Shown: positions 1-13,457, numbered from the stretch's first letter. The stretch is 64,000 bases of DNA from Lasioglossum baleicum (GCF_051020765.1 NC_134943.1:3472001-3536000), one strand, 5' to 3'. Notes: generated by a model from the sequence alone, not told the origin. Program-made: numbers and translations.

Positions 1-911
1 CAAAAAAAGCCCGACACAGAACTGATTAAATTTCATACGCGTGCTTTCACTTGGGCATGATTTATTAATGTTTTATAGTCTGCGCGGCACGCAGTATCAT
101 TGTACTAGTTTTTGCAAAATATATTTAGATAGCATTCAATCACTATCAAGTATCGTTTAACGACATTAGCCGGTGAATACGAGTTAACGGTGCGTTACAA
201 ACCAGTTTCGAACGGATAAAAGACAGTTTCAGTAGCGAGAGATCATATTCATAGCGAAATCGAATCGCATTAAAAAGCAAGCACGTTCGAAACACGTCGT
301 GTACGAGATACATATGAATCGACAGAAAAGCCGAAGACGAAGGCGGGATTCATTAACCATGTGAAAAGCAGTTTGTTCCATAAATTGACGTTTCAGTTTC
401 TGCAAGCTGTAAAAATGATCCATACAGATAAGGATCGTATACTGTTGTGAAAATAATAACAGTCAGACTAAAACAGTTAAGAATTCATAACAAACGCTTC
501 CGCCTCGCCGAAACCTCACTCATAGTCCGTCGCTGCTTGAGAAAATCCAGGACTTTCCCAGAACAGTTTCACCCGCACTATCGCGACGCCAGATCCAACA
601 CGAACCGGTTAACGTTCGCGGAACAACTGAATTGTCCCCAGATCGTATTATTTTTTGGGGCACCACCTCATTTTCCAGGTAGAGTCATGGGTACAGTCTC
701 CGCCATAACTCCGATCCGGTTTCAATTTTCCTTCGACGTATTTTATAACCCTGTAGGACTCGAGGTGTTTCATTTATTTCAAAACTTGTTACATCATTAT
801 AATTCAATTATAGTCCCGCATGTATGGAAAGCTCTTCTAACCTATGTAGAACAGTTGAGAAGTACAACAATTGTTGTTACATACCAGTAACATCAGTAAA
901 ATAAGTGCAAA
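1..911. other. No supported gene
   Basis: Mixed-composition DNA without a recognisable gene. The longest open frame is 447-890 on the plus strand (147 codons). It is rich in Arg, Phe and His, shows no domain I recognise, and has no supporting splice or start context. I treat it as a chance frame. No repeat with an identifiable partner was found here. Confidence 0.6.
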
Positions 912-914
912 TTA

Positions 915-1244
915 GGCTGCGTTTATAGTTCCTGACTCGCGTGCTTTTCGTCTCGCGTGCTTTTGGTCTCGCGAGACAGCGGGTCAGAAATTTCGAGCGG
1001 GGTCGACGGGCCCACTGTGCCCCCCGCTGTGCGTGGCACAAAAAAAGGTCTCCGAAGATATCCTACCGCCTTAAAGGAAAGCTATCGGTAGTTTACCTAA
1101 ACGAACCGTGAAGCCGTAGAGACCTTTTTTCGTGCCTCGCACAGTGGGCCCGTCGACCCCGCTCGAAATTTCTGACCCGCTGTCTCGCGAGACCAAAAGC
1201 ACGCGAGACGAAAAGCACGCGAGTCAGGAACTATAAACGCAGCC
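915..1244. mobile_element. 330-bp fold-back MITE with TTA target duplication (PIF/Harbinger-like by TSD)
   Basis: Two arms of about 130 bp are almost perfect reverse complements. The left arm starts GGCTGCGTTTATAGTTCC and the right arm ends with its complement. Direct TTA trinucleotides flank the element at 912-914 and 1245-1247. The left arm has an extra stretch of about 11-13 bp that duplicates the GCTGTGC word near the arm/loop boundary, so the arms are not perfectly equal in length. A roughly 16-bp word (CTCGCGTGCTTTT) is tandemly repeated inside each arm. The element has no coding capacity. A 3-bp TTA duplication is typical of PIF/Harbinger; assignment rests on the duplication alone, and CACTA-type elements are an alternative. 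Confidence 0.85.
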
Positions 1245-1247
1245 TTA

Positions 1248-2967
1248 AAGTGCAAACGTGAATGTCGAATCTAGATCCAGATATCGTCGATATTTAAACT
1301 TGTGATAATTTCGTTGAAAGGTGTAGTACAACAATAAACCCAGTCTCGTTTTAAAGCTTAAAGGTTCTATTTTCACTAGCTGTCATTAATTTTTTCCTGA
1401 GACAATCCTGCACAACACGACAGATTGAGAACTGAAGGCATGTTTTCTCCAGAAATTGCTACTAATGGAAGCCTTTCTAAAAACATCGAAAATTTTTTTT
1501 CGTGAATTAATCTATGAATTTGAAGATTAGAGCCTCCCCTTTACAACCACATAAAAAGAGTTGATGTACGATTGTTTTCAGTCGTTTTCTTAAGGTTTAA
1601 ACGAGAGATGTACAGCTATCTTTATAGTAACTTTTGTTCCATAAAAGCTGTCGTTGTAAAGAGAAGGCTTCGATAATTAAATCTGTGGAAGATTGATTCA
1701 CGAAAAAATATTTTCAATGAGATCAACAATTCGTATTTTGATGTGCTTTAATCGTCCTGTGTAATTAACCGGAATAAATCAGGATTAAATAATTCATAAA
1801 TTATTTTACTCGAGTCGAACTGTTTGTAGAAATGTTTGCTGCAATGTGTCTGCTTTAGCGAAATTAGGTAGCAAATATGTACCCACACTTTTTACTCGAA
1901 CCACGTCAAAGCCACCTGCGATTGTACAATATTTACGTTTCCTCACAGATAAACTCGCTACCGTTTCTTTGGGAGAATTTTAACGAACTGCTTTGAATCT
2001 TCAATACTATGGTTTGAACATTACCTTAATATACCATTTCAATCTTGAATGTTGGTAATTATATGCTAACATTTATCATCGATAAAAAATTATGAAAACT
2101 TTTCCGAAAGGACAGCGTAAATATTCGTGAAAAGAAGGACGTTACTAAAATTTCTGCGTGGAATGTTTAACGATTCGACGGTATTGCGGACAAATTATTG
2201 ACGCTGTTGAAATTGCTTACAGCAACAAGGTAAGCTAATTAATGCTGTTCGTGGGTAAACGACAATGGGATATTAATTGGGCGAGATTACCGTAGCCGAT
2301 CAAACCGACGCGACGTAAAGTGTAAATTGAATTAAATCGATGGGCTCACCATTTCCTCTGCTCTCCTCGATATCAAGAATAATATTGGATTGACCCGACT
2401 CCACCTCGCACAAGCCTGAAACAAATGAACAAAAGCCACTCATTAGATTAATATCATTCATAAATTTTTTCTCTAATACCTCTGTCGAAGTAATACACAG
2501 CTTAGCTGTATAATGGAGCACGATTATACCGCGCGTACTACAAAGGTCTGTCTAGAGCGTTGTTACCTCATTCTACGTAGACGTAAATGGATCTAGACGA
2601 TCCATGGAATATTGTAGACCAGTTACCTTTACCGAGCAATGTTTTCCGTAGATGTAAACTGTAATTACCTATTCGCAATCTCACTGACATTTGGCAATGT
2701 ATCCTACGAAATAACTTTGATATTTTCAACAATCTCTTCAACGATTCGCATTTGTTACCTTTCAAGCTGCTGAGAAACCTCTGACGTCAAAGTTTGCAAA
2801 TACTATTCACTTTTCTCACGCACTCTGTAACAATTTCATTATTTCTTTCTAGACTGCCATACAGTACATGTAGAACATTTTTCTAATAATAAACGAATTA
2901 GGTTAAAACAAGAATAAAAAATAATTTTTCAAAATGAGGCAGACATTTGTATTTTATCTGTATCACA
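1248..2967. other. AT-rich DNA, nothing recognised
   Basis: No frame above about 75 codons and no paired terminal repeats were found. Short frames at 2300-2521 and 2568-2765 on the minus strand have no recognisable domain. Confidence 0.6.
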
Positions 2968-3583
2968 CAGTGTTGGGCAAATTTTATTTTAAATAATAAA
3001 TAAACGTGTGATTTTAATTGCAAATAATATAACTAAACTTTTTATTTAAATAAAAGTTATTTAAATAATTCCAAAAATGATATATTTATTATTTGTTATT
3101 TGCAAATAAAAGATTATTTATTATTTGGATTCAGGTGGAAATCGATTAAATAGTTTTTGGTCTTCTCTTATTTCTTGTATTTTGTATATGTATACAATGA
3201 ACACGTGGCGAAATTAATATCGTGATTATCCGTATGTATAATATTTACGTAAATACAACTATTTTTTGTACCAATTTGCTTGGGTCTGTCGCACGTGTTG
3301 TCCATCTGTCGGAGTTGAAGTTGTCGGAGCGCGGTGGTTGTAAATATAATCGGCTGATTCGGAGCTGATCTAATGAACAATTTAATTTATTATTTGTTAA
3401 TACAAATAATAATTGCAAATTGTATTTGTAAATAACAATTAACTTTACTATTTGAAATAAATTCATTTAGACTTGCTCAAATAATAAATAATTATTGTTG
3501 CGTTTTATTTGAATATCCAAATAACAAATAACTTGTTATTTAAGTTGAAATAATTATTTATTTAAATAAATTGCCCAACACTG
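2968..3583. mobile_element. Non-autonomous hAT-like element, AT-rich arms
   Basis: A 13-bp perfect terminal inverted repeat, CAGTGTTGGGCAA at 2968 and TTGCCCAACACTG ending at 3583, bounds a 616-bp segment. The CAGTG start is characteristic of hAT-superfamily ends. Inside the ends are long runs of AAATAA/TTATTT words (about 2980-3130 and 3380-3570) that behave as degenerate subterminal repeats. They surround a GC-richer core at about 3170-3370. No transposase is encoded; two short minus-strand frames over the core (3168-3380, 3245-3466) resemble nothing known to me. The 8-bp flanks (2960-2967 and 3584-3591) do not match cleanly, so the target duplication has decayed or the copy is old. Confidence 0.75.
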
Positions 3584-5160
3584 CACACAAAATATATTTT
3601 ACAATGCGTTATTGAACGATAGAATGATTTCAATAAATGTTGAAACTAAAAAGAACAACAATTTTTATGAATTTAATGATGATTTATGATTTAAAATGTG
3701 TGAAGATCTATGAAACGTCTAATTTTCGAAATAAATCGTAACGATGAGTCCGGTCTCATTACCTTCTGTTTAAATTCAATGGAAAAGTTTCCATGAAGTA
3801 GCTCGAGCAGGTGCAAGAAATCTGTCCAACCGGAAACATGACTTGGCCAAAGCGAGGCGTTCAATTTGCGGAGGCAGTAATCTCGTAATCTTTTTCATGC
3901 AAACGGTGAGCGACAGTTTACATTAAGCACCATCTGTTGAAATGCTTCACGAACTCGTCAGTATTATATTTTTGTGGTAGACTGGCCAGGGACGGGATAA
4001 ATCGGGATATATCAGTAATTGTAATCCAGTTAGCGCGAAACGCGTTGAGCTTTCACTTCGGGAAGATTTAAATCAATTTGAACGGCTAGCGTGGCCGACG
4101 ACCGAGACCGATTCGTTTTACAGATAAATTACAGATTCATGGATCTCACAAATGCCCCGGCGTTCAAATAATTACGGAATCATCGTGTTGAAAATTTGAA
4201 AAGAATCAACTAGGTATGAAGCATGAAAGGATGATCTTACGCTCACGTGAGACGATTCATTCATTTCATTCATCGTTATAATCCGTTTAGAAACACTAGC
4301 CGTATGCTAAATCATGCTTCTGCAACAGTGGTAGAAAAATCTTATTCTTCACATAATATTTCATGCAATACAGATTTCAAAATATTCCAAAGGGCATATT
4401 GATAAGAATCATATATTTATGAAATATTTACTTAATTTTACAATTATGTACAGTGGATCCAAAAAGTATTTGAAAAAGCAATAGTATATGTATTAAGGTG
4501 GGATCTCCTTCGCGCGTCTGTACGCAGCGGTTTGTTATCCCAGCGCCTTTTATACTCCATTCGTCATACTTCATCAAAACTGCGTCTACGCCAAGAAACA
4601 ATATCGCATTATCTCCTTTCGACAAATATTCTAGAATATTCTTGTCAATCGTGGCTTCCCAAATGTTGCAATTTACCGACACATGCGTATCCGCGTTCAA
4701 GCAAGCGTGTACCGGATGACGCAAATCCCTTACAATAGGGTCATTCCACGCGAAAACGGACACCTTTTGGATTAAAATTTCGGATTTTGTTCAAATTTAA
4801 ATATGTTGTAGTCTTTAGTGACCAATGAACGAATCTCAAAGGATTTTTCAATATCTTAAAAATTGTTGATTGTACAAATTGTGAGACTAGAACTGACAAA
4901 CCGATAGAAATGAGTTTTTAGGAGCTTATAGTGAAAACATAAGAGTAATATAAAATAGTTGAAAAATTAAAACACGTTTTTTTTCGCAAACATATTCTGT
5001 AAAAAGATCTATGAGTGTGTTGATGCGTATAAGCTGAAGTAGGCTTTTGCCGAGGTTTGCGACGCTGAAAAAAAGAATCGTGCGCGAAGATCCATAGCCC
5101 GATAGCAAGCAACAACAATTTCATCGAAAGTATCGAATCTCACAGGCGGCAAGAAAGATG
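3584..5160. other. Mostly unannotated; possible Tc1-like end near 4450
   Basis: At 4449-4473 a TA is followed by CAGTGGATCCAAAAAGTATT, which resembles the outer end of Tc1-type elements (CAGTG followed by CAAAAAGTATTTG). I could not find a matching inverted partner between 4480 and 5200, so this is at best a solo end. A 111-codon minus-strand frame (4428-4763) covers the region but does not look like a transposase. The rest is AT-rich with no recognised content. Confidence 0.35.
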
Positions 5161-5850
5161 GGCGAAAGTTGCCGGAGGTTAAGTATTCCTTCGATCAGGT
5201 GACACGCCGTCTCCTACATTCGAAGATGATCGTGGCAGCCTTGCGGATCTCCCGTGCTAGCCCCGAGAAAAGTATGTTTTCGTTCTCCATTAAAGAGTAT
5301 TCATTAAAGATGCGGTCCGGATACGGCACGCTGCGCTCGAAGTGGGTAAGGCGCACAAGAGAAAAGGCAAATGTCATCCGGCGTCTTAGCGGGAATAAGT
5401 TTCATTCGAGAGGAGCGGTGCATCTTCGTTTGCCGCGGCCATTAGCGTTCGACGTTAACCTTTTGGAGAAAGATCATAGCCGAGAGGCACACATTTGTAC
5501 GGAGCCGAGCTGCGCCTTTTGTGTTCGCGATCGTCCGTGGGCCTCTTTTGACCCTCCACTGTCAGGTGAGAACACTCATAAGGCGCCGGGCTCCGAGGGT
5601 GCACTACGCACACGTGAATTATTAAGGAAGCTCCTTGGGACACGATAAAGGGGTATCCGGTCACCGTTCGTTTGCACATCGATATATCTTCTCGGTTTAC
5701 CTTCGCCGCGTGTCCCCCATGAAACACAACCGGAATTTAACGGTTTCCAAAGGTGTACGCCATTCTTGTACGAACAATCATATCGCATTGTCGGCGGGCC
5801 TGGTTGCAGTTCAAGCCGGCATTCAAAACACTCGTTGAAATACTTTTATC
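5161..5850. other. GC-richer block with overlapping chance frames
   Basis: Open frames occur on both strands (5169-5648 plus, 159 codons; 5455-5727 and 5576-5788 minus). They overlap one another, as expected where CpG content lowers stop-codon frequency. None contains a motif, signal peptide or domain I recognise. A single exon of an unseen gene cannot be excluded, but nothing in the sequence supports one. Confidence 0.4.
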
Positions 5851-7345
5851 CAACCCCAATCCGTCCATCGTGTCAAATTGGCACATTTTTTACGCGAAGG
5901 ATGATATTATTCTGCCATTTGTAGAACTATATATTGAATATTGTTAATAGCAAAACATGTGACAAAAAATGTGATCAAATTTCGTACAAAAAGGAACCTA
6001 GAGTATCAATTTGACACTTAATTTTCACGTTTTTTCAAGTCCCCGAAGATTTATTAATAGAACGTGGAACTTCCAGTAAGTAATAAAGAGGAAACTAAAA
6101 GAAAATATCTAATAATCAAGAAAATGATATTAAGAATATGTATGAACACTTTGGAGAAGACATAAAGGTCAAATCAGACACACTGACTTAGAACTCTTAA
6201 TTAAATAAATCGTATCGGGTGCTGTACCATTTTGTACTAAATGCACTTGTTTATGGACACCGTTAAAATTACATAGACTAAACATTTCAACAAAATCGAC
6301 TGCGTTTTATTTTGAAGAAGCAGCAACTAGGGACCAGAAGTCACTTTAACTAGGAGCCCGGTCGGAGTCAAATAAATCGCCCAGGGTTCACGAGCGTCGG
6401 GATCTCGCGTATCAACAAAATTCCAGAACGGTGTTGGGATCAGCAACAGGCGGCGATCGTGATCGCGATACATCCTCCGAAAATGCATTTCTCGGAGGAA
6501 AGGTGAGCTACCGTCGAACTGTGGCCATTTCTTGGAAAGCGGCTGCATCAGAAAGTGCATACTCAAGGAGTAAGCGTGCCGATCGCGACCCATATCTTTC
6601 GGCCGGTCTTACCGTGGCCGTGTATCACATGCCTTATGAACTGCGAATGGAATCGTAGGTGAACGGTTGTCGGCGAGTTCTTGCCATAGGTATCGTTAGG
6701 GGAGAGAAACCAAATTTACGAAGGAAGGTCCGAAGAGAAAAGACGCGCCGTTACCAAGAAGAACACCAGCGCCTTTGTTCGGCCGCGTGCATCGCCGGGA
6801 AAAAAGGTCCGCCAGGCAGTTCATAATCTTCGGTGATTTATCGAAAGGATTTCCACGGGTACGTAACGTTACTTTTACGACTGTATCGACTTTATATGCC
6901 GCGTAGCGTGCAGGGACCGGTGTCGATGTTTACGAAGCCCGGCGGCGCGGCGCGGCGCGCGTCTGCAAACAGGCCCTGGGATCCGTGGTGTACTTCATAG
7001 GTGTACACGCGGTGAAGAACGCGATGGACGACGGCCGCAAATGCGCAGCCTGCTGCAAAGTAAGCGCGAAAAACTGGCGTGCAGATAGCTCCCTAAGACG
7101 GATGAAATGCACGCACTGTCGCGCGTCGAGTCGCAATCACTTCTCCGAAACGGACAGGAAGCACAGCTGGGCTCGACGCGCGCTGAAAAACCGAGCGCGA
7201 TCGTTGCTATCGATACGTACAGGGGAGCATAGGGTAATGGCGGTCACTTGAGCAATCATCATGATGAAATGAAAGTATAGAGCGGAATATTTATTGAAAG
7301 ACACGTCTCATAAACTTAATTTATTCAGTTACTGTATTCTATATA
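5851..7345. other. Unannotated; AT-rich then GC-richer DNA
   Basis: 5851-6320 is AT-rich. 6330-7250 is GC-richer with short frames on both strands (for example 6985-7251 plus, 88 codons), none recognisable. No paired repeat with defined ends was found. Confidence 0.5.
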
Positions 7346-7746
7346 GGGTAACTGCACCAGTGAATGAACATTTAAGAAATTGTTCAGGAAGATATTTTAT
7401 TTTAAAAAAAAATATGTGAATTAAAGGAATCTCATATATGCCAAATGGCTCCCTATACTTCATTTGTCAAAAATAAATGAACACAAATAAAATGAAATTA
7501 TTATTTTTTTTCTTTATTAAACGTTAAATAAAAAATACCAGTCAATGAACACTATATTCTATAGTACCAATGTATTCTTACTATATTCTTTCTATTGTAC
7601 CAATAGGAATACAGCTACGAAAAAGAGTCATATATTCAATTGGCCCAAGAGTCATTATCGCTAGTATGCCGTTCGGCTTAAAATTTGTTGAAATATACAA
7701 AAGCGTTCATTTACTGGTGCCCATTTATTCACTGGTGCAGTTACCC
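7346..7746. mobile_element. 401-bp TA-flanked MITE (Tc1/mariner type)
   Basis: Terminal inverted repeat GGGTAACTGCACCAGTGAAT at 7346 has its complement ending at 7746, and each end is flanked by TA (7344-7345, 7747-7748). The CCAGT(G/C)AATGAACA word recurs just inside both ends and again near 7538. The right side carries two tandem versions (around 7703 and 7725). Such subterminal repeats are typical of transposase-binding arrays. The interior is AT-rich and noncoding. Confidence 0.85.
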
Positions 7747-7748
7747 TA

Positions 7749-10700
7749 ATCTCCGTAACTGTCGTATCTTCAGGTCTATCTAGCGACGGTTCTAGAAGAG
7801 CTTAATCGCTTATTACACAAGTAATCAGTGTTGGATATTATTTTGATCAGCAAAAGAGACGGATACGATGGTAAAAGTTTTATAAAAATAAATAAAAAAA
7901 TTAGAAAAGTTGCAATCTTTTTCTATTTATCGTCTCCTCGCTGGCTCGGTCGTCGGGCGTGTTTACTGCATGACTGGTTCCAAGAGGGTCCTCCCAGTGG
8001 TGGGAATAAAATGTTGACAGTTACGCTGGATTTATCTGAGTAGGAAAATGTATATAAATAGAAAATATATCTTCACTGATACAGCATCACAGCCAGTCTG
8101 GCCTGCGACGTATCGACCAGGCAACTTTTACTTGTCGATATAGGCTAACGGCTGGCTGAAGGTATCTTTCGGATCACAATGAAAGTGATAGGAACGAAGG
8201 GAAAATATACGACTTCTCGTGATCGTTGGGAACGCGACTGCGATAATACCGGTGACCGGGGCCGACACTCGATCCGCGCGCGGCAGTAATTGCGGAGGTC
8301 GTGCTATTAGTAGCTTTAATATAAATCCAGTAGTTTCGCCCAGGCAACACCCGGAAGGCTGTATTTAGGCGTTGCGAGATAAGCGTCGAGGTGAGACTGG
8401 AGGGCGCGGAACGAGTGCTATTTCGGATGGCCGAAGGATAGAAGTAGCCGTACGGTAATTGGACGAAAGGAGAGGGAGAGATCTGGCACTGTGTCGAGAA
8501 ACTGTTGCAGCCCGGTGCATAACTCTCTCTAAATGGTCAAGCCGGGTATCGTGGGAATCGAGGCTGAAAACGTTGCAGGGCCGTTTCAACGGTTTTGGTC
8601 CCTTTCCGCGGCGGAGAGTTTGCCACCGCGGCAACTATCAGCACAGGCTCCGCCAGACTACGTAAGCCTGCTGCGCCAATCGCTGACAAATCGTCGAACT
8701 ACCAACACAAATAACGATCAAATCCGGCCCTCCCTCGAGGGAAAGAGAAACATTCGGCCACGTCCAATGTCCACGCGAGCAATTACTAATCCCACAACCT
8801 GATCATTTGAAATTACCACCCGGTTCTCTAATGCAATCCACCGACACGAATTCGAGATGGACACGTTACGTTCGATCACGTCCGGTTACGTACATACCAT
8901 GAATCGGCCATGCTTTGTTTGACTTCGATTGCCGACGATGCCCCGGCAAATAACATGCACGGAGTCAAATCGGTTCACGGGTCTATGGGTCAGCTAATAC
9001 GCGCGCCGAATTAGATTGAAAGTCACGAAGACATTTGCAATTCGACGATTGACGATGGTCATCGAGCCTTCTGCAATGGCGCGTGGAGAACGCTGATAAC
9101 GAGCAGCTGATAGGTAAAGGTAGCAAAAGAGAAAGTATTCATATATTTCTTTGATGTAATAATGGAAACATGCGTGATGAATATCAACGCAATACAACAA
9201 GTATGTATTTAACTAATCGTAAAGCACAACACTATCCGAAAAATATTTTTCTCTTACTGAGCTTTCCAACTTATCAAAATTGATCACGCGTAAATTTTAG
9301 GTACGATGTCCGACTAGCTAGTAGAAATGTTTTTGCTGCTTGGTAAAATCGATCGGGTGGAACTCTTCAAGGTAAAAGTGAAGACGTCCAGCGAGGGGAT
9401 AAACGAAGGATAAATGGGAAAGTATTAAGAATGAACGAGAGGATAAACCACGTGGCAAAATGTCACCCATATCCGCTAACTGACGAGCATTCCTTTTAAG
9501 CCGTTAGAGGACTAACTCTCGAAAACAAGTTCCCCGATAGTGGGCGAAGAGATTATAGTCATCCAGAACGACAAGAGGATGGAGAAACGGGAAAGAACGA
9601 CGCGAAAATCGGAAAGAAACTTTTCGAGTTAAGAGGCAATGACGCGATTACTATCCTCTTAGTTTTCTTAAGGAACGGCGATAGAGGAGGCGGTAACAAA
9701 TATGCTATCCTCGCAGCAGGCTGATTTATGGGCATAGCTCTTCGCAGAAATATGATCCAGTATGTAATGTCATTTCCTGATGCGAACTTTCTGTGCTTGT
9801 TATCTTCCTGATGCCAACTCTCTAAAATTTCTTGACCCCATAATGGATTGGCTGTATCCGCCACAAATCAATTTTTGATAGAACTACTTGTTTCCAGAGT
9901 GAAAATCGCACGAGCTTGAATTTTGCGTGTTGCTATGATATTCGTATGAAAATCGTTGTGGTGAAAATATGTAAAAACTAAATTATATAAAACTCAGTCT
10001 ATTTATTTTGATAAAAAATGCTAATTTGGTTACTGAACAAAATTTTCATATCATTTCTCAGATCAGATTTGAATTTGTTCCATTAATAATGTTTACACTG
10101 ATGTGTAGGATTGAATTACTAAGAAGTACATTTCATGGTTATCGATAATTGTAATCATTGACGGCGCTGACCTCATAAAAACATAAATCAAAATTACTCA
10201 CCAGCTTTTGAGGCAACACCGCGAAGGTACAAACACACGCATAGCAGGCACCAGACCCATGCGATCGGTTTTCCTGTCTGAAACAGGAGAACAATAGCAT
10301 CTGAATATTGTACAATATATCATATTAATATAATACAATTTATACCAGCGCCCCGAATTATACGATACTTCGGTTAATTACTAATTTGCCTCGTTTAGAA
10401 TACATTATCGCAAAGACACTTAATTATACGTTAAATTAGCAATAGCAAAGCGGAAATAATTTCGACGTGTATACGATGGCAGATCGATATCTTCTATGAG
10501 CTGTCATAGCGTAAATACGGCGCAAACAACCTGCATTAAAAATATTCATTATTAACTCTGGCTACCTAGACGCGTACTCTAAGTTTATGGCGCAATCATC
10601 ATATTCATAAGCTGCATACCTAATGATCATTAATATATGTATAAATATGATCTAGAGTTTCTTGAGCTACTAGAAGATACTTTTGAAGAGTTATCTAACC

Positions 10701-11488
10701 CAGACCTTCTTAATTAATATTTACTGAAATAGAAATTCATTCATTTACAAGTCTGTCATCTGCACCAAGTTTCTTCTTACTGTCGACGAATAGTTCACTT
10801 ATTGGATGCCATTGAAATAAACTTTATTTAAAAGTAAAATGAAACATCTAGACAAGAACAGGGTCGTAAGACCTCTTGTGGTGAGGGTTGTGCTTCTCTG
10901 CTGACTTTAAGCATCGGTCGCTCAAAAACGAAAGGGAATATTACAAAATGGAGTGTACCGAACTCTCTCAAGTAACATCAATTTTTTTCCAGTTTACGAT
11001 GTTACGAAAATTCAGATCGTTTCGTGCGCGATCGAGAAGAAAGAAATAGCAAATACGTCGTTGATCGCGAAGAGTTAATGTCTCGGTGGTGATTATCAAG
11101 ACGTAGTTGGGTGATACAGTCGGGGTACTATCTAAATCGTGCGAGAGGACACGTTCCACGTGCGTGTTGGATCGCGAACGGGCCGAACAGGCTGCAAAGT
11201 GCTGGCCATTATCGATACCTGGCCGAAGAAGAGGCATTGTGCTCCGTTCGCGCTGATGAGAACCGCGTGCGTCCAGGTGAGAGACGCCTCGGGACCGAAT
11301 ATAAGCGGACGGAGATTACACCGGCCCGATAACATTGTTTCCCTTCGTCCAGGACTTTTATTCGCGTTGCTGCACAGCCTTATTACATATCGTGCATCGA
11401 TCCCGCATTAGCATAGAGACCCCACATAGTCTAAACGTTAGTTCGCTATTGATCTTGCTCCTTATGAAATTCTCCTCAGAAACGTGTA
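7749..11488. other. Long unannotated stretch
   Basis: This alternates between AT-rich DNA and moderately GC-rich blocks (about 8050-9000 and 10970-11400). The longest frames are 8365-8634 minus, 8533-8802 plus and 9559-9864 minus (about 90-100 codons), all without recognisable domains. No tRNA-like B box or transposon end was found. Confidence 0.55.
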
Positions 11489-11528
11489 AGAGAGAGGGAG
11501 AGAATGAGAGAGAGAGAGAGAGAGAGGA
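11489..11528. repeat. (GA)n simple repeat
   Basis: Purine tract dominated by GA dinucleotides, interrupted near its start by GGGAGAGAATGAG. It sits within otherwise unremarkable DNA. Confidence 0.95.
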
Positions 11529-13188
11529 TGTGCTTCGTGTTATACCTTGTTAAGTATTCATGGCCGCGTACCATACCTGGCACGCGGGAATCTATATTCG
11601 CTGGCCCGCGCGAAAACACTTACGGCTTTTGAAAGCCGCGAGCGTTGTTATGGGACACCGGGAAGAATAATTTGTAGGCGAGGCAGCTATTGCGACGGGC
11701 GCCGATCACTCTTCCCTGTACCTTGCGGAATCCTAACGTCCTTTCTCTCCACGACGAGAATGCCAGCTTTAATCGCTCGCTCCTCGCGCTGATTTATCTC
11801 CTAATTATTGGATTTCTGGCATCACGTGAAATCACTTTTTCCCATCAGAAATGCAAAGTGGGGGAGTGCCCCTAACCTTGGACGGCATCTAATGCCGTAA
11901 CAGTACGGTAGAACCTTAAAATCGGTCCAAACTGGTTGCTGCACGATTGTTTTTTACGAAATTACACCACATTGAATATCGTAAATTTCTTGAAAATCAG
12001 AAATTTCACATTCAACTATTTTTTTTGGATGTGTGCAGCTTAAACTTCACTAGAATTAATGTCCCGGAACATTGTTTATACTTCACCCTTAAGTGGTATA
12101 CTGTTTTCTCAGATTAAGGAGTACCACACTGGGGTCTGCCTCTAAAAATACAATTGAAATTTACTCAAATACTTTTAGGTATATACTTTAAGATTACAAA
12201 ATCCAAACGTTCAACAGAAATTGAAGAAATTTTATATTCACAACGGTTTGTGAAAATTAATGTACAGTCGATTTTATACCAGTACAGGGTGAAATACATT
12301 GTCTTCGTCGATAGACTGCTTCGTATCTAAAAATAAGAAAGATAAAAATGAGAAAATTGCAAAATAAAATTCTGAGGGTAACCACCGTTCTGGAAGGACG
12401 ATAAGCGTATCTGGGTTAAGGAGCTCTCAATAAAATTGTGTTGTAATGCCCGATTTCTTCCGACTCGGGTGATTTTCAGCCACGGTAATTGACGTAAGAG
12501 GTAACAGTAGATCCATTCGACGATTAGGATAAGTAGAAGCACGAATATCTTTCGACCCATAAGCATTCATGGGTGTACGGCGGCGCCTGCAGTAAATCTT
12601 CGGTAATTCAGCGTCCTTCCTTTGTTTCCACGAACTTCGAGCACCGAACGGATACGTTGTTAGCCGCGGATGCTTTCCGGATTTTCTACCCACCGCACAC
12701 CGCGCCAGCAACGCAGCAGCGAATATATAGTCGGTCTGGAGAGAATGAAAATTTCAAGTGCACGCCGTAATTTCGAGGAATTACGTCATTAAAATCGTTC
12801 AGGGTACCTGGAAGGATTGATGAACGAGACAGGCTATGATTTAGTAGCGCGTAAAAACAACTACAACCTTGCTATTAACTTCATGAGAACATGCTCGCGA
12901 GCAGGGCGCAGGAATTTCGTGCAGACCGCGATAGAAAGTTACAAGGTGCACGCGTACCGACGCGACGCGACGCCACTTTCTTCGATTTGAGTTTAGAATC
13001 CTTGATGTGGTCACGAATACTACGCTTATACTTTCGAGATTTATTAGTCTATTGTAACTGGCTTTTTATTTATCGGGTCGTACGAGTGGTTCGTGCCGTT
13101 CCGATGCGCGGAATCGTGGCACCGGTTGCCGTATGTTTCTTGTTTCCGACGGAATTGCAGCCACCATTTTTAACTCTAAGTTTACGGG
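11529..13188. other. Unannotated
   Basis: Mixed composition. Frames up to about 100 codons (12891-13202 plus; 12427-12711 minus) show no recognisable domain. A CAGGGTG word occurs near 12284 but without extended similarity to the elements listed elsewhere. Confidence 0.55.
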
Positions 13189-13358
13189 ACCCGTCATTTT
13201 GACGGATTTCGGACTTCATGAGCAAAATTACAAAACCATAACTATTAATTCTATTCCAATTTACGCTGACAATTATTGGTGTAGTGAGACAAATATATAT
13301 CCAAATTTATTTCCCCCTCAGCCCTGTAATTTCAAATGACCCTGTCAAAATGACGGGT
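13189..13358. mobile_element. 170-bp short inverted-repeat element (MITE)
   Basis: ACCCGTCATTTTGACGG at 13189 is matched by CCTGTCAAAATGACGGGT ending at 13358. Each terminal word is itself nearly palindromic. A TA follows the right end (13358-13359 overlap) and a TA lies a few bases outside the left end (13183-13184), so a TA-class insertion is possible but the exact ends are uncertain. There is no coding capacity. Confidence 0.6.
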
Positions 13359-13435
13359 AAGCTAGTTTCATAGTTAATCGTAATAAACCGTTTTTTTTTC
13401 ATGAAATTATTTTTCTGGTGACAAATGTAAAAGTA

Positions 13436-13457
13436 CAGTAGAATCTCGATTAACCGG
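13436..13457 (+). repeat. Pogo-like terminal repeat, partner uncertain
   Basis: TA at 13434-13435 is followed by CAGTAGAATCTCGATTAA, which matches the ends of the intact element at 15145-15318 at about 20 of 22 positions. A matching right end is not obvious. The best candidate is a degenerate complement ending near 13802 next to TA, which would give an element of about 367 bp. I annotate only the clear end. Confidence 0.6.

Noticed and set aside
4428..4763. 111-codon minus-strand frame as a Tc1 transposase
   Set aside because: Although it abuts a Tc1-like end, it lacks the DDE signature and typical C-terminal motifs.
5169..5648. 159-codon open frame as a gene
   Set aside because: No motif recognised and overlapping antisense frames of similar length; consistent with chance in CpG-rich DNA.
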